Translations under genes and position numbers: made by a program
NCBI GenBank assembly: GCA_036674765.1
Contig: JARVKI010000060.1
Location: forward strand, 208,859-272,858
From: Seiridium cupressi
Lineage: Eukaryota > Ascomycota > Sordariomycetes > Amphisphaeriales > Sporocadaceae
Direction of reading: 5' to 3'
Length of the DNA stretch: 64,000 nt
The notes under the pieces: model-generated
What the model was told of the DNA's origin: nothing
What the model saw: the letters and a program-made list of their open reading frames with translations, nothing else
Database searches by the model: none
Shown: positions 23,701-37,054 of the stretch, in pieces
Layout of the letters: every line of letters begins with the position of its first letter
Position numbering within the stretch: position 1 is the stretch's first letter

Positions 23701-26410
23701 TTGAACTACGGCTTGGGCTGTGTTGCTTTGCAGCCTGCCCTTTGCGCGTTGCCCAAGCAAGCCTGCCAGGGCACTCCGCGGTGGTTCGAGTGACTATATG
23801 TCTGGCGACTAATGCCCACAAATAAACAAGATCAGTGAGATTAATTTCGACCATTGATCGTATATCGTGACCCAACCGACCTAAGGTTTGGGCTGCCACG
23901 TGAGATAGTGATGTGTAATACACTAGCGGTGAGAGTCACATAGATGCGATCTAGAATTCAGTGGCCCGGACAGTTTCAGGGTCCTCAAATGCCAGATAGG
24001 GAAAATCAAATGCTCGGAGGCATCGGCGACCCAAGATCTGTTTCGCTAGATTTATGCTGATCGCGTTGCCAAGAAGCGCTAGAATCGAAAGTTCCAAGTT
24101 TTCAGCAATTCTGCTCAGTCCAGCTTAATCGACAAACGGCGTGCGGGCAATAAAGGGCGAGCTTTTTGAGTTTGCTAGTCTCCTGAGTAAAGATTAGAAG
24201 TGCGTTTCTGAAACTTGAAGGGCTGGCTCAAAGTCCTGCCTTGGCTCGAGATCGTTCCTGCGCTTGTACGGCTAGCACCGTTTTACTAGGCGAAGCCACG
24301 CGCAACTATCCAATATGTTGACGTGTTGTAAAGTGTATTCGTATAGCATATATCTATAATTTTAAGCTAGGCCGACGGGTGTTGAGGCCACTACTGAGGC
24401 GGTCAAAAACGGCGCATGTATGGCTGGCAGAGTCTGGGAAAATACTTTAGGTTTTGTTCAGATCAGGTCAGGCTGATCTATTGAGGACAAACGCCGAAGC
24501 TGGAAGTCAGTGGACTTGTTGAGACTTGCTACCGCGCAGCACCGCATATAGAAATCCCGGCCGGCAGGCTCAAGGCAGTTTACAGGTCCCCGTGCTAGAG
24601 AAGCTAAACAATCGACTGGCGAGGATCTTTCTCGATAGAGCAAATTCATCCTGCGTGCCATATGCTTAAAAGTTGTCTATTTGAACTCTCTAACCCCCTT
24701 GATCGTAGCAAGAATTTCGTGAGGCGAGACCCTGGTTTTCGTTCATGGTGCGCTAGAAACGAGGACATGGAGGCTGCAGATGGGAAAGTTGGATTCTGGA
24801 TAGTGGATGATGCCACTTTCCGTATTCTCGCTTCTCCCACGGACCATGGACCATCGCTGCCCCACGCACATTTTCTTTACGGGTGCTCTAAGATAATTAA
24901 ACGAATCATGTACTATGTACTGTAAGGGGGGTTATCGCCCACAATCACATCCCGATCACAATCGCAAAGATCTTATGTAACAGCTCACTGCCGAGCATGT
25001 TTTATAAACCTTTTGCTCGTACACGGTCTGCCATTCGGGTTTGACCGTGAGTAACGGTGTGAAGACTGAATGCGGAGCACCTATGACGTAGTTCCAAACT
25101 TACATCGCCACATGGTAAATGCGAGGCGCAGCAGTCGAATGATGAACCATTGCACTGGTTACGCCTGCAAACAGCCCACGATGGGCCAGCTGATTCTCTA
25201 CGGGGCACAATGAGCTGAAAAATCCGCTGAGTTGGGCAGTCACGGGCTGGGTCAATATACGACAAAGACAAGGAAATAATTGATTCATATGCAGCGTTTT
25301 AGATCCATATCATACCGTAATTAATGGGCCCCCGGGTTGATGCAGGACAAAGGAGGCAGTCGGTGGCCTGAGGCTTGGGGCTCGGGGCTACTCGACGTTA
25401 CCTGCGAACTGGGGCTCGGGGTTGTGAGTGAGCTCAAACTTGTCAGGGTCCAGCTGTGCTATTTCGTCATCACTCGCCGCCGTAAGGGGCCCCCCTCCGT
25501 CCCGACAAGTGCTCGCCTCTTTGCGGTACGTTTGCTGTCCTACTCGAGAAGCTAAGAGGTATCGCACCTGGGCAATTATCTGTATGGCCAAAAGATAACA
25601 AAAATAACATACGACAGCAGGTGCAGCGCGTGCACTTGAGTCTGCAAAGTTGTCTGCATAGTGGTCCTGACGACCCTCCCACCGAGCGCCTGAGATCTGG
25701 GCTAGGAATCCAACCCGACCTTGGTTCAAGCATCTGTCACGCAATCCACCCTGGGGCGCCTTGCCTGCTTCTGTATAGCGCGCTCCCTCGTGCGCAGATC
25801 CCTTCCCTAATCGTCGGCCGCTGGACCAGACGCAGCGACTCCGTACCTTCGACACCCGGTCCCACCAGTGCTTGTAAGACACCCCCATCAGGCCTTTAAA
25901 CCGGCGTCCCTCTCGCCGATACAAACATCAGGTGTGCTGCTCAACGAGTGAATCGGCTCGGTCCAGACCTCCCACAAACCCCTGGGACCCCGACTTCGAA
26001 AAAGACTCTTCAATTCTTTCCCCCTCCTTCTTGTGCTGGTAGATTTTCCGCCGTCGCATGCCTTAAGAGCTGAGCTCCCTGCCGGTTTTACTTTACCTAT
26101 TCTACCGTCGTCATTCCTTGGCTTAGCCGCTTGCTTCGCCTGACTTACTTCGCCTTCAGACCTCCCGGGACGATCGTGACGAGCACCGCTATAATACTGG
26201 GTCACGCGGACTATGACTGGTTGTTAGCCGTGCGTCAGTCGCCTCAAGCCGCATCATATCAAGAGTCTCGAATCCTAGGTGTCCTTTAAATGCGTGATAC
26301 GCCATGTCGAGTTTGTAGAACTGGTATTAGGTCACCGAGGCCTGTAGAAGGAAAGCAACCGCGCCAATTGTTCGAGATTGACGGGTCCGCGAGACGTCAT
26401 ACATACCGTA
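20735..26410. other. 5.7-kb gene desert between divergent genes
   Basis: This long stretch separates the starts of the TCP11-like gene (-) and the phosphatase gene (+). No frame exceeds about 180 codons. The longer ones (23555-23923 and 25388-25924, minus strand) have Arg/Ser/Gly-rich translations typical of noise. From about 25.3 kb the DNA becomes more GC- and CT-rich toward the phosphatase start, which suggests a long promoter and 5' leader. I see no tRNA, transposase fragment or terminal repeats. Confidence 0.45.
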
Positions 26411-29368
26411 ATGGCACCCGAGCCCACAAGAAATAATGATCGCGCAGCAACGGCCATCACACAACACTTCACCATGAAGACATCCACAAGACCACAGATG
26501 AGCTCGTCTCATTCCTCTCACTCCCACCACCCTCGCAACTCTCAATCGAACTCGCAGGCCTTCCGCCCGAGTAACAAATCTACAACACCAGCGACCTCTC
26601 CCCGGATGTCCCATTCCGTCGGGCAGGCGTTCCCGCCTGCCATCAGGATGTCGCCAGCCGCTGTCACCGATGTTCGAACTCCTAGCCCGAATTACTTTGG
26701 TCTCGCTGTCGAACCGTCCGAAGAGCGTGATTCTGCTCAAGCGCCTCACAACAATTGGAGTCCACCGACGTCCTCAGTAAAATCCTTCGCGGCAGCAATC
26801 CCAAAACAACTGCCTCTCGACGCAAATCCCGAGTTCGAGGCCTTTAGAAGGCAGGCCGATGCGAATCGTGGGAATGGGTCATTTAGCTTAGGCTCCTCGC
26901 ATTTCGCCATGCAGCCACCCTCATCGACATTCAAACCTAAGCCGCCACGCCGCCCGACTCATGAAATCGGCAACCCATTCGAGGCGTCCATGGCGAGACC
27001 TGCGCTCAGCAAATTGGGTAGTCGCATGGATATTGATACCGATAGTCCAAACGACTCGGCCTACGTGTCGTCAGATTCGAAAAGTAACTCCGAGGCCTCA
27101 TTAAACCCACCGTCCTTCTTTGACATACCGAAGCAAGAGTCGCCGGCACAGAGTGAATCTCCGTTTCAGCCCATTAGGCGGTCCAACCTATCCAAGGTTG
27201 AGGATGCCCATCCCCGGCTATCTTTACCGCAAAATAAGGCAGATCAGCCTACCATCAAGCCTCGCTCCGAGACATTACCTCTGACCATGGAAGGCGGCCC
27301 TGGTTTGATCATGCCGGCACAGCTAGACGCCATTCTCCACAACAGACCGGAGAGTGATTACCTGGTTCTAGACGTTCGTGTCTCTACGCAATACGCCCAA
27401 TCCAGGATCAATGGCGCTCTCAATTTATGTATCCCGACCACTCTCTTGAAGCGAGCCACATTTGATCTGAAGAAGTTGCAGAAGACTCTTCAGACCGAGG
27501 AGGACGAGGAGAAGTTTGCAAAGTGGGAATCCGTGAAGTATCTCATTGTGTATGATGCAACTTCCGCAGACAAGAGGGACGCCCATTCTGCCATGAACAT
27601 GTTCAAAAAGTTTTCAAATGAAGGCTTTACAGGCAAGACATATCTACTTAAGGGCGGCTTCCAAGCTTTTTCTTCCGCATGTCCTGATTCGATTGATCAC
27701 CGATCAGCAGCCGGGCGAGCAGGAACGGCCGCGAAGGGCAGTGATGGACGTCCCACATTTGCGCCTGTTATCGGTGGTGTTATGCTGCCATCGGGATCAG
27801 ATAACCCCAATCCGTTCTTTGGCAACATTCGGCAGAATATGGACCTCGCGGATGGCGTTGGTCAAATGGATATTGCACTACCATCCCAATTAGATTCCAA
27901 ATCATTACCAAGCTGGCTACAGAAGGCGACAGCACGGGTAGACCACGGAAAGGCCGTGTCGGAAAAGTTTTTGAGCATCGAGCGCAATGAGCAATCCCGA
28001 ATGAAGGATGCCTACACAGCCTTCAGCTCGACGACGTCACAAAAGCCCAACACCAAGAGGGTTGCCCTGTCTGGCATTGAAAAGGGCGGAAAGAACCGGT
28101 ATAAGGACATTCTGCCTTTTGAGCATGCTCGGGTCCGGCTTGCAGACAAGTCGGATGGAAGTTGCGATTACATCAACGCCAGTCACATTCAGGCCTCTCG
28201 AAGTAACAAACGGTATATCGCATCCCAGGGACCATTGCCAACAACCTTTGATGTAAGTTGGAGCCTCTGCCCTATATTGTTGCCGACACTTTGCTGACCA
28301 ATTAATCAGGACTTTTGGTCGGTCGTTTGGGATCAAGACGTTCGGGTGATCGTAATGCTGACGGCAGAATCCGAGGGTGGAACTCTCAAATGTCATCCAT
28401 ACTGGAAAGGCCGTGACTTTGGTGCTATCAAGCTAAAGCCACTTTCTGAAAAGAAGGTCTCTCTAGACATTGACAAACATCGCGCAAGTTCAAATGCCAC
28501 ATCAAGCTCAACAAATTCTCCTGAACACAGCCGCCGTCGCGCAAACACCACAACGTCATTGGAATCTTCGGCTCCAACACCGCAGCCGGTGCAGACCCCT
28601 GCGGAAACGCCCTATGTGATCATCCGCAAGTTCGCTTTATCACACGCTGGGAACCCTTTTGCTCCAATACGAGAGATAACGCACCTGCATTATCCTTCAT
28701 GGCCGGATTTTGGCGCACCAGCACAACCCTCGCATCTTTTGGCCTTGGTCGAGCTTGCCAATGTCATGCAGCGATCAGCTCTGCCAATTGATGCTAACGC
28801 CATCGCAGCTTCAACGTTGTCTGATAAGGCAGCTCAGATGGATTGGTATGACGAACCGGAACACCACGCTGGAGCCAGACCCATGATAGTGCATTGCTCC
28901 GCTGGTTGTGGACGTACCGGGACTTTCTGCACTGTGGACAGTGTGATAGACATGTTGAAACGACAGAGGCTTGCCGCGTTGGCAGCGAACCAGGCTGGGG
29001 ACGCCGATGGAGATGTCGACATGGAGGAGTGCATTTCACCCTCGACACAAACGAGGAAAACTGGCCCTAGCGGCCAGAAGACTACACATGGCGAGTCAGG
29101 CGGCGTATTCAAGCCGATCCTTGAAAGGAATCTGAGCGAATCTAGTGTCGATGTAGACTGGATCGGAGACGATTCGCTCGACCTTATTGAACATACAGTG
29201 GAGGACTTCAGAGGCCAGCGGTTGAGCATGGTGCAGAGCCTGAGACAGTATGTGCTCTGCTACGAAACAGTATCGGAATGGATCTGGAGACTGCAGGAGC
29301 GGAGTAACTCAGCAATGTCAACTAGGGCCAGAGCACGGAGTGGAAGCCTGGATCCGCCTAAGAGGTGA
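26411..29368 (+). CDS. Pyp-type protein tyrosine phosphatase with N-terminal rhodanese-like domain
   Basis: Exons 26411-28252 and 28310-29368, joined TTFD-DFWSVVW, give 966 residues. The first 290 residues are disordered, with Ser/Pro-rich tracts. Residues of about 293-430 form a rhodanese/CH2-like domain (LDAILHN.., LVLDVR, INGALNLCIP, YLLKGGF). The expected catalytic Cys loop there reads VYDATSADKRD, so it should be inactive and serve as a docking module. The PTP domain spans roughly 560-950 with NRYKDILPFEHARV, YINASHI, the WPDFG loop, and HCSAGCGRTG with Cys at about 810. Low-complexity inserts interrupt it. This arrangement matches S. pombe Pyp1/Pyp2 and budding-yeast Ptp2/Ptp3, which dephosphorylate stress-activated MAP kinases of the Hog1/Sty1 type. 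The role here is inferred from the family. The start is the first ATG in frame. Confidence 0.9.
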
Positions 29369-30898
29369 AGGCATTGCGCTCGCTAGCCTACTTATGCTGC
29401 TGTAGGGGAGTTTTTCTTATCAACAGTCAGGTGCTTGTTCAGGACCGCGCATACAGCTATCGAACCAACGAGGATATATATACTCGGTAACGCTGTACTG
29501 TACACGAAAAAGGAGCATTCGACTCACGCTTGAGTATTTTCGAGTAAGAAGGGTTTCCAATAGGCTCGGCGTCTCGGTTCATTTGGGGCATGAACAACAA
29601 TGCGTCATGGCTGCAATATGACAACAGTTTTAAGGCTTAGACATGGCATAGCATATAAAGGAATGATCTGTATTACAGAAGCATCAAAGCATTATCGTTG
29701 AACCATCAACAGAACCGTATTTAAGCTAAAATACCACCAAATGATGTTTCAATATCCTCAAGCAGAACTAATTCAGTTAGCCGCTAGCCATCGATCCTGC
29801 TCCCATAAGTGAAAAGCCGGCATCTTCGAAGGCACGTAAGCTACGGACCTGATATTAAGTTAGAACGAATAATGGTCGTCGATAGGTGGAATCCACTGTG
29901 TGAGACTAGCTATAGAAAATGATCGTCCCCTCAGAGTCGACTCATAATGCGAAGTAAGAAGATGCTGGCACCAAAACACAAATACTGGATGCATAAAGCT
30001 TTGACAGTAGAGACGATAGACCCCTTCGATCTATACTTGTGGCTACGACTTGAAAGCCAATACCAACATCCCCTGCATTGCGTGCTGCATAAATACTCTC
30101 GACAATACCACAGTCCTTGCCCACTATGAGCGCGGAGAACGACAAGCTCAACCCAGTACGAGAACTAAGAATCAGAGTCCTGCTGAAGTACGGGATATCC
30201 GAAAAAAAAAAAAAAAAAGGATTCTTACGCTTGTTGTAGCGATGTTAGCAGTATCAGCATAGCCTAGTTTTATATCTCACAATATGGCGGGATGAAGAAC
30301 AGGTTCGGAGGTATTTAAAACGGCGATGAACAGAGTGCCTAGGAACAGAGGAAAGTGACACTTGGCCGAAAGTTTACTAATTGGTCAATGGTTATTTGTT
30401 TTAATATGCTAGAGTGGTCTGACGGACTAGCATGCCTAATGTCCGAGTACTTATGAATCACAGTGTTGTGCAGACAAGAATACTACGTAAGAAACACAAA
30501 GAACGATGGGGAGTCGTAAGACCTCCCAAATCTGGAACGAAATTGTCGTAGTTTAGGGCGTCTACAAGAATATGTGCGGATGGTAGAGGACCTGCAGATG
30601 AAATGTGAAACGATGAGGAAGCATCTATGTACAGTCGGTAGTGGCCTTGATAAGCTTAGGTATTTGAAGTGTGAAGCTTATGAACCACAAATCATGCTCA
30701 TATGTCATTATAGTAACAGTAATGGGACGGAATCAGGCTTTGGGTTTTGTTCTCATCGTTATGGCCATCTTCTCTAGAGTATCTTGGTATAATACACTTT
30801 ACATTGAACCGCCATCTGCCCCTTGGCAGGCGCGGTTCTGGTCTCTAGTAAGCATTCATTAAACCCGAACCCCCAGCATCCAAAACAAGCCAGGCAGA
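29369..30898. other. convergent 3' intergenic region
   Basis: These 1.5 kb lie between the 3' ends of the phosphatase and RPT6 genes. They are AT-rich and hold a run of 17 A at 30202-30218. Short ORFs here have no supporting feature. Confidence 0.5.
30202..30218. repeat. poly-A run of 17
   Basis: Seventeen consecutive adenines occur in the intergenic region between two convergent genes. This is a simple homopolymer and nothing suggests a retroposed transcript, because no coding remnant precedes it. Confidence 0.85.
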
Positions 30899-32129
30899 TT
30901 ACTTCCAGAATTTCTGGAGCGAAACCTCCTTGTCATCGTGCTTGTTCAAGATCTTGGCTGTTGCCAGCTCAAAGTCCTCTTGCGTCACATGAACTCTGCG
31001 TTCCCGCAAAGCGTACATGCCAGCTTCTGTGCATACACCCTTCAGCTCGGCACCAGAGCACCCATTCATCTTCTCGGCAATTTTGGTGAGGTTGATACCA
31101 CGAGTCAAATTCATCTTTCGGCTGTGGATACGCAGAATGTCGGCACGAGCCTCCACAGATGGCGGGGGAAATTCGATCTTTCGATCGATACGACCAGGCC
31201 GCAGCAGTGCGGGATCCAGAATGTCAAGACGGTTGGTGGCCATAATGACCTTGATATTCTTGGTAGGTTCGAAACCGTCCAGTTGGTTAAGCAACTCCAA
31301 CATGGTACGTTGCACTTCTGAGTCACCACCTGATGAACCTTCGACACGTGAAGAACCGATGGAGTCGATTTCATCCATGAAAATGATGGAGGGCGCGTGC
31401 TCTCTGGCCATGACGAACAGCTCGCGTACCATGCGGGAACCTTCACCAATGTACTTTTGCACCAACTCAGAACCTGATACTCTGATGAACTTGCAGTCTG
31501 TGTGGTGGGCAACGGCTCTGGCCAGAAGGGTCTTTCCTGTACCGGGCGGGCCGTATAGCAGGACACCCTTGGGTTGTGCGATTCCGAGAGACTCGAAGAG
31601 TTCGGGATGCTTCAGACCAAGCTCGATGACTTCCTTGATCTCCTTGATCTGCTGATCCAGGCCACCAATCATGTCATATGTACTGTCGGGGACCTTTTCG
31701 ACCATCATGAGAGAGACGAGCGGGTCGACGGATGATGGCAGTAGCTTCTCGAGTTTGTATGAGTCTGATAGCAGTGTAACTCGCTTGCCTGCTGTGAGTT
31801 TTCCAATGTCGACTGAGTCGGCAACATCGACGACTGTGGTGCGCATGCATTAGGACCGCCACGACAATGAAAGGATCAAGAAGGAGATGCTCACCGTATT
31901 TGCCCTCGGGATGCACCTTGACCAGCACCTTCTTCGTGCCCATGACCTTGACGACCTCGCCGACATAAGACCCAGGCTGTTGCAATAGACCCAGTTCCTC
32001 CCGCAATAATCTGACCCTCGAGTTGTAGTCGTTCCGCTGGGCTTCAAGGCGGCGGAGGACAGCTTGACCCTTGAGGATCTCGAGCTTCATCGCCTCGATT
32101 TTGTTCGCATAATAACTGTCAAGCGCCAT
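30899..32129 (-). CDS. RPT6: 26S proteasome regulatory ATPase subunit Rpt6 (Rpn base)
   Basis: Exons 32129-31895 and 31833-30899 join at EGKY-VVDVAD across a 61-nt intron and give 389 residues, the usual length for the family. Rpt6 (Sug1/PSMC5) is one of six AAA ATPases of the 19S base that unfold substrates into the 20S core. The sequence shows an N-terminal coiled coil (residues 10-50) and an OB-like segment. The AAA domain has Walker A GPPGTGKT (about 173-180), Walker B IIFMDEID, the sensor segment [21 protein letters not shown], and a C-terminal helical lid. The [19 protein letters not shown] stretch is diagnostic of Rpt6 among the six paralogues. The C-terminus ends in LQKFWK rather than the more common LFK-type ending (see findings). 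Confidence 0.96.
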
Positions 32130-33500
32130 GATTGCTGCTCACTCCGAAAAGTCGGAGGTTAGATACCGAGGATCAGATGGCGAAAGTGGGCAGTCAAAGA
32201 TGTGCTCGCAGTGTGGGATTGGTGGAGTATGGACCGGAGTTTCGTGATGTTGGCTCGCGGGCGGCGGATGGGGATGATGATGGCGTTTGGAGAATGATCT
32301 GGTAGCTCCAGGCGTGAGGCTGATGACAAGGCCCGAACTGAGCAAGGGTGAGCTACAGGCAGTTGAGTAACGTAACGCGGCACACTAAGGCGGAGGGCGG
32401 CACTACTGAAATTCCGCCGCTTCCAGCTGCTCGCTCAACGCAAGAGCAGGGCCAACTGGGCACAGCGCTAGACTTTGGTCCACTTATTAGTTAGTCCTTG
32501 TCAGCGGATCTGTCTCCAGACCGATTCGCATCTGGATTTCCAAGAAATACCGGCATCAACTACATACGGTAGCAGCCAGCACTGGAGACCGCCTGTCGTC
32601 CTGACCAGTAGATTTTACTGCCTATAATAACGTGAGGTGTTTATTAATACTGGGAGACATTCTGTTGCTCTATGTATCATGCTCGTGCGATCGATCGATC
32701 GATGCGCCAGATGCTGCTACATATAAATCCCACCAGCTTGGCCAAGCACCAAGACGCCTTGAAGCCGACATTGGGGGTCATCCACCAAAGACGCAATCAG
32801 CGGCTGACCATTCTGGCTGCTCCGGGTCATGCCGTGGGGCCGGGGGTGCTGCCAGAGCATCATGCGCCAAACCTCTCCAGGGAAGGAGTGGGCCCCTAGT
32901 ACGCCATAGTCGGGCCACGGTCCCCATAATTCCAGCACTCCAGGGCAGCCATCAGTTGGAAGGAGCAAGGATGCACAGCTTATCATCGAACTGGAGGGCA
33001 CGCTGGATGATCCGTGATGCCCGCTGTAAATAATCACGAGGAGCAATCTGCACGAATCGAGCTTGCCGTCGCCGGCCGGCTTCGAACCCTTCGAAGATTG
33101 GAGATTTGATGTAAAGCGCTGCCTCGCGGCCCCCCAGGTTTCACTTTCTCGAACGCCTTTTTTTTCCTCTGCAACGAGTTCAAAATGCACGGCCAGTGTT
33201 GTTGATCTGTGTTCCGTTCTGCGCATCCCGTCTCCTCTCACTCACCTGCTTCCTTCGTAGCTCGTGCATCGTGTTTGTCCACACTCCCCATCGGGATCTG
33301 CATCCACTTCGGCGCCGCATTCCCAGATCCTTTGATTAGAGACCAACAATTTTCCGTCGCTGTGCTTTTGCTGCTGGCGTGTGACCAACGTCCTCTCCCA
33401 TTCTACCGTGTTCGACGGCTTGTTCAAAAGCAACCGAGTCCATTGTGGTCGCTGATGCGTCAACACTGTCGAGTGCCTCAACGCGCCCAACGTCCCAACC
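32130..33500. other. divergent promoter region of RPT6 and the Vnx1-type gene
   Basis: These 1.4 kb lie between two divergent starts. A short GATC/CGAT repeat (about 32690-32704) and CT-rich tracts near 33150 and 33290 are visible. No convincing coding exon was found. Overlapping open frames between 33.2 and 33.6 kb belong to the leader and first exon of the exchanger gene. Confidence 0.5.
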
Positions 33501-36500
33501 ATGGATCCACCATCGCAGGACTCGACCGAGTCGGCTTCGCATTCGCCAACAGACACAAGAACGGCAACTGGTCGGGCCGACAGAGACGACAACGTACTAT
33601 CCGAAAGCTATCACTCCCAGGCTACCGCGAGAAGGAGGTCTGATGTCTCTTATGGTTCGTTAGCCTCCTCACACATGCTCTCTATGCTAAACCCAATCAC
33701 GCGCGACACGCGAGTTTGATAGTGTAGCGAGATCCCAACTAACCATTCTGCGCTGCAGGTACTCTGCATACTCCTCCACCCACAGGCGTAAGCCAACATG
33801 GGGGAGATGCCTCCCAAAGCGCCACCGCCAACGAACGTGGCCCAGGAAGAAGCGTCCCGTCGATCCTATCACCGATGTTAGGCCCGGAACGTGGCAGAGG
33901 ACGTCCCAAGAAGCCGCCCATGGCGCGCCGTACCTCTTCGAATGTGCAGGCTCCTCATCGCGGGGGTGTGTTCTCGACAGACGACGCAGCCGAGGAAATG
34001 GAGGAGGCGGCCGAGAGGCAGCAAAGCTTCACATCATCTCGTCCGCAGCCCCAGAAAGATTCGAGGCAGGGCTCCACGATACGCCGGCGAACCGCGGCCG
34101 TTACCCCCAGTTTGTCCCGTGTACAGTCTAGCGGAAGCGTCGACGGCGAGGACGCTGGTATAGAGGGCCGACTAGACGAGGTAGAGGAAGTCCCCAGCGA
34201 CGATCAGGCCGAACAAGCAGAGGGTCCAGATGAAGGCGGCGAGGAATCGGCCGACGTTGATGATGACGATGATATCAGCGACGCTGAAAGCTTCACGCTG
34301 AAAGATCGACAACAAGCCATCAATGAAACCCATCCTTTTGGTATCAGACTTTGGAAGCCTGCCCTATACAAGAAAGACCGTTCGGTTCAGAAGACGGCAG
34401 AAGGAGATATCCACTCATCTCCAGGGGGTCATGTTAGTCACTGGCTTCTGTTCTTCAACATTCTCTGGACATTGATGTTCGGTTGGTGGACCGCTTTGTT
34501 CGCTGCTCTGGGCGCCGGCGCCTGCTTTATCTTCGCAGCCGCGCCTAGCGGGAGAGAATATGGCCGCGTGCTATGGGGTTTGGCGCTATACCTCTTCTAC
34601 CCCTTTGGCAAGTTTGTGCGCCTGGAGCACGACGAAGCATACCTGGATGAGGATCAAGGGGAAGGACGTAGCATCAGTGAGTACGAGCAGTGGCAGAGTG
34701 GCGACCTCGAGTATGGCAGACTCTTCTTTGGACCGGATGAGCCTGATCGACATCGCTCGATCGTGGGGCGTTCGAGGAGAAGCATCGACTCGGAGCCTGA
34801 TGAGACGGATAGCTTGCTTGGGCGAGCCGCACGCCATGTTCACCTGGACGAACAAGGGAGGCGACTTAAGAGGCGATTATTCGGCAGAGGTCAATGGAAT
34901 ATCGGCAGGGTCATCTTCTTCGTCTTCTTTTATGGCTTGCTCACGCCGTCCCTGTTCATCGTCTCGGCTATTTGCTGGTTTTTAGTCTTCTGGATCCCCA
35001 TGGGCAAGGTCACCATGTTGCTGTTCGACCACCTGCGGAGACATCCGTTGGCTCTATCTTTTGAGTTGGATACCACACAGGCCCGCCCACTAGATATTCC
35101 TCATTCGTCGACTATCCTCCTCTGTACTTACAGGGCAGTGGGGTCCAAGTACTGGAAATACACCATTGACGGCACCAATATCTTCCTCATCAACCTCATG
35201 GGAGTGGTTCTCTTCGTCATCCTCGACTGGCTCATCCTAGACGGGGTTCTGCATGTGGAGAACTTCCTGACCCACCCCGGCTTCCTCTTCGTTGCCGGTC
35301 TTCTATCCATTATCCCACTTGCCTATTTCATCGGTCAGGCGGTCGCCTCCATCTCAGCACAGTCTTCCATGGGCCTGGGTGCGGCCATCAATGCCTTTTT
35401 CTCCACCATCGTCGAGGTGTTCCTCTACTGTGTGGCATTGAACGAAGGGAAGGGCGCACTTGTCGAGGGTAGCATCATTGGCAGCATCTTTGCAGGTATC
35501 CTTTTCTTGCCCGGTCTTTCCATGTGCTTTGGGGCCATCAAGCGCAAGACTCAACGATTCAATGCAAGATCAGCAGGTGTTACCTCGACGATGCTTCTCT
35601 TCGCTGTCGTGGCTGCTTTTGGACCAACTCTGTTCTATCAGATCTACGGCACACACGAGCTCAACTGTCTGAGCTGCACTGATTACCCTGACGGTGCGTC
35701 TGGTAGCGCCGAGCGCGACTGTCGGCGATGCTATTTCTCTCAAACGCCCAACGTGGAAGACCGCTTTTACCTGCAGGCAGTTCGACCATTCTGCTACGCA
35801 GCTGCAATCTTCCTGTTCTTGTCCTACGTTACTGGGCTGTGGTTCACACTCCGAACCCATGCGGCTGTCATCTGGAACACCGAGGTCGACGAGAAAAAGC
35901 ACGAGGAAATCCAGCACATGGCCCGACTGGCCGAACAACAACGCCAGATGGCGGATGCGAGTGGGGCTGATATTAGGGATAGCAACCTTTACAAGCGCAT
36001 CCTCGGCCAGTCCTTGAAGCAGGTGGGTCTCGGCAGTGGCAGCACCCACCTCTCACGCCAGCCATCTGGGGTACTTCCCCGTAATGGCGCCATACCGACT
36101 GCGCATATGGTGCCCCCTCGAGCGGAGGACGACGGTGCCGATACCGACAGCATCCGTAACAATGTCCATGTACCAGGCTTCACCGAGCAGGAGAACAACA
36201 ACCTCATCCGGGGCGTTACCGAGCTGGCGGCAACAGCAGTTGCCATAGCGGCTCGAGATGCACGAAACTCCAACCGTCGGATCTCAGCAAACCCAAGTCA
36301 CACCGGCCAGCGCCCAACGCCCCTGCGAACGACTACGTTCCCGGATATGGAAGATGCAGGCGAATCGGCACAAGCTCACGGGGGCCACGATGCGCCCAAC
36401 TGGAGCAGAATGAAGAGTTCCATCATCCTTTGTGGCGCCACAGTTCTTTACGCCATTGTTGCGGAAATCCTGGTTGACACTGTGGATGTCGTTTTGCAGA

Positions 36501-37054
36501 ACTTTGCGATTGACGAGAAGCTCCTGGGCATCACCCTCTTTGCTCTGGTTCCCAACACAACCGAATTTCTGGTGAGATCTTGTCTGACTGGTGTCGAAGA
36601 ATATTGCTAATGGATTGCGCAGAACGCCATCTCATTCGCCATGAACGGCAATATTGCCTTGTCCATGGAGATCGGCTCAGCCTACGCGCTTCAAGTCTGT
36701 CTACTCCAGATTCCAGCGCTCGTATTCTTCTCAGCAATGTGGCCCAAGCAAGGAGGGGTGGGCATTGATGTGTCGAAGTACACGTTCAGTCTTCTTTTCC
36801 CGCAATGGGACATGGTCATGGTCATCCTTTGCGTGTTCTTGCTCAGCTACGTCTACGGCGAGGGGAAGAGCAATTACTTTAAAGGCAGTATTCTCATCAT
36901 GACATATCTTGTCGTCATTATCGGGTTCTACTTCTCTGGCGTCACGGATAACTCACAGATGGGAATGAATCGGTTTGACACATTCAATGCCGCCGAAGGA
37001 GCCTGGACGAGCTACAAGACTATCGGACAAAGCAGAAAAGGGGCGGCGTACTAG
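33501..37054 (+). CDS. Vnx1-type vacuolar cation/H+ exchanger (CaCA superfamily)
   Basis: Exons 33501-33654, 33759-36571 and 36623-37054 give 1,132 residues. The first, 51-codon exon starts in an ACCATGG context and joins VSYG-TLHTPPP. The donor of intron 1 reads GTTCGT, which is weak. The N-terminal 200 residues are disordered and acidic. Two hydrophobic pairs then frame a loop with Arg-rich sites. The CAX core begins near residue 490, with the first alpha repeat SMGLGAAINAFFSTIVEVFLY and the second FAMNGNIALSMEIGSAYALQ, split by a hydrophilic loop of about 200 residues. Long N-terminal extensions plus these repeats mark the Vnx1/non-canonical CAX group, which in yeast exchanges Na+ or K+ for H+ at the vacuole. 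Ion choice here is inferred. The last intron (36572-36622) separates the second alpha repeat from the NTTEFL segment. Confidence 0.88.

Noticed and set aside
20735..26410. Transposon remnant or secondary-metabolite cluster in the gene desert
   Set aside because: No transposase, reverse transcriptase, polyketide synthase or peptide synthetase motifs and no terminal repeats could be seen.
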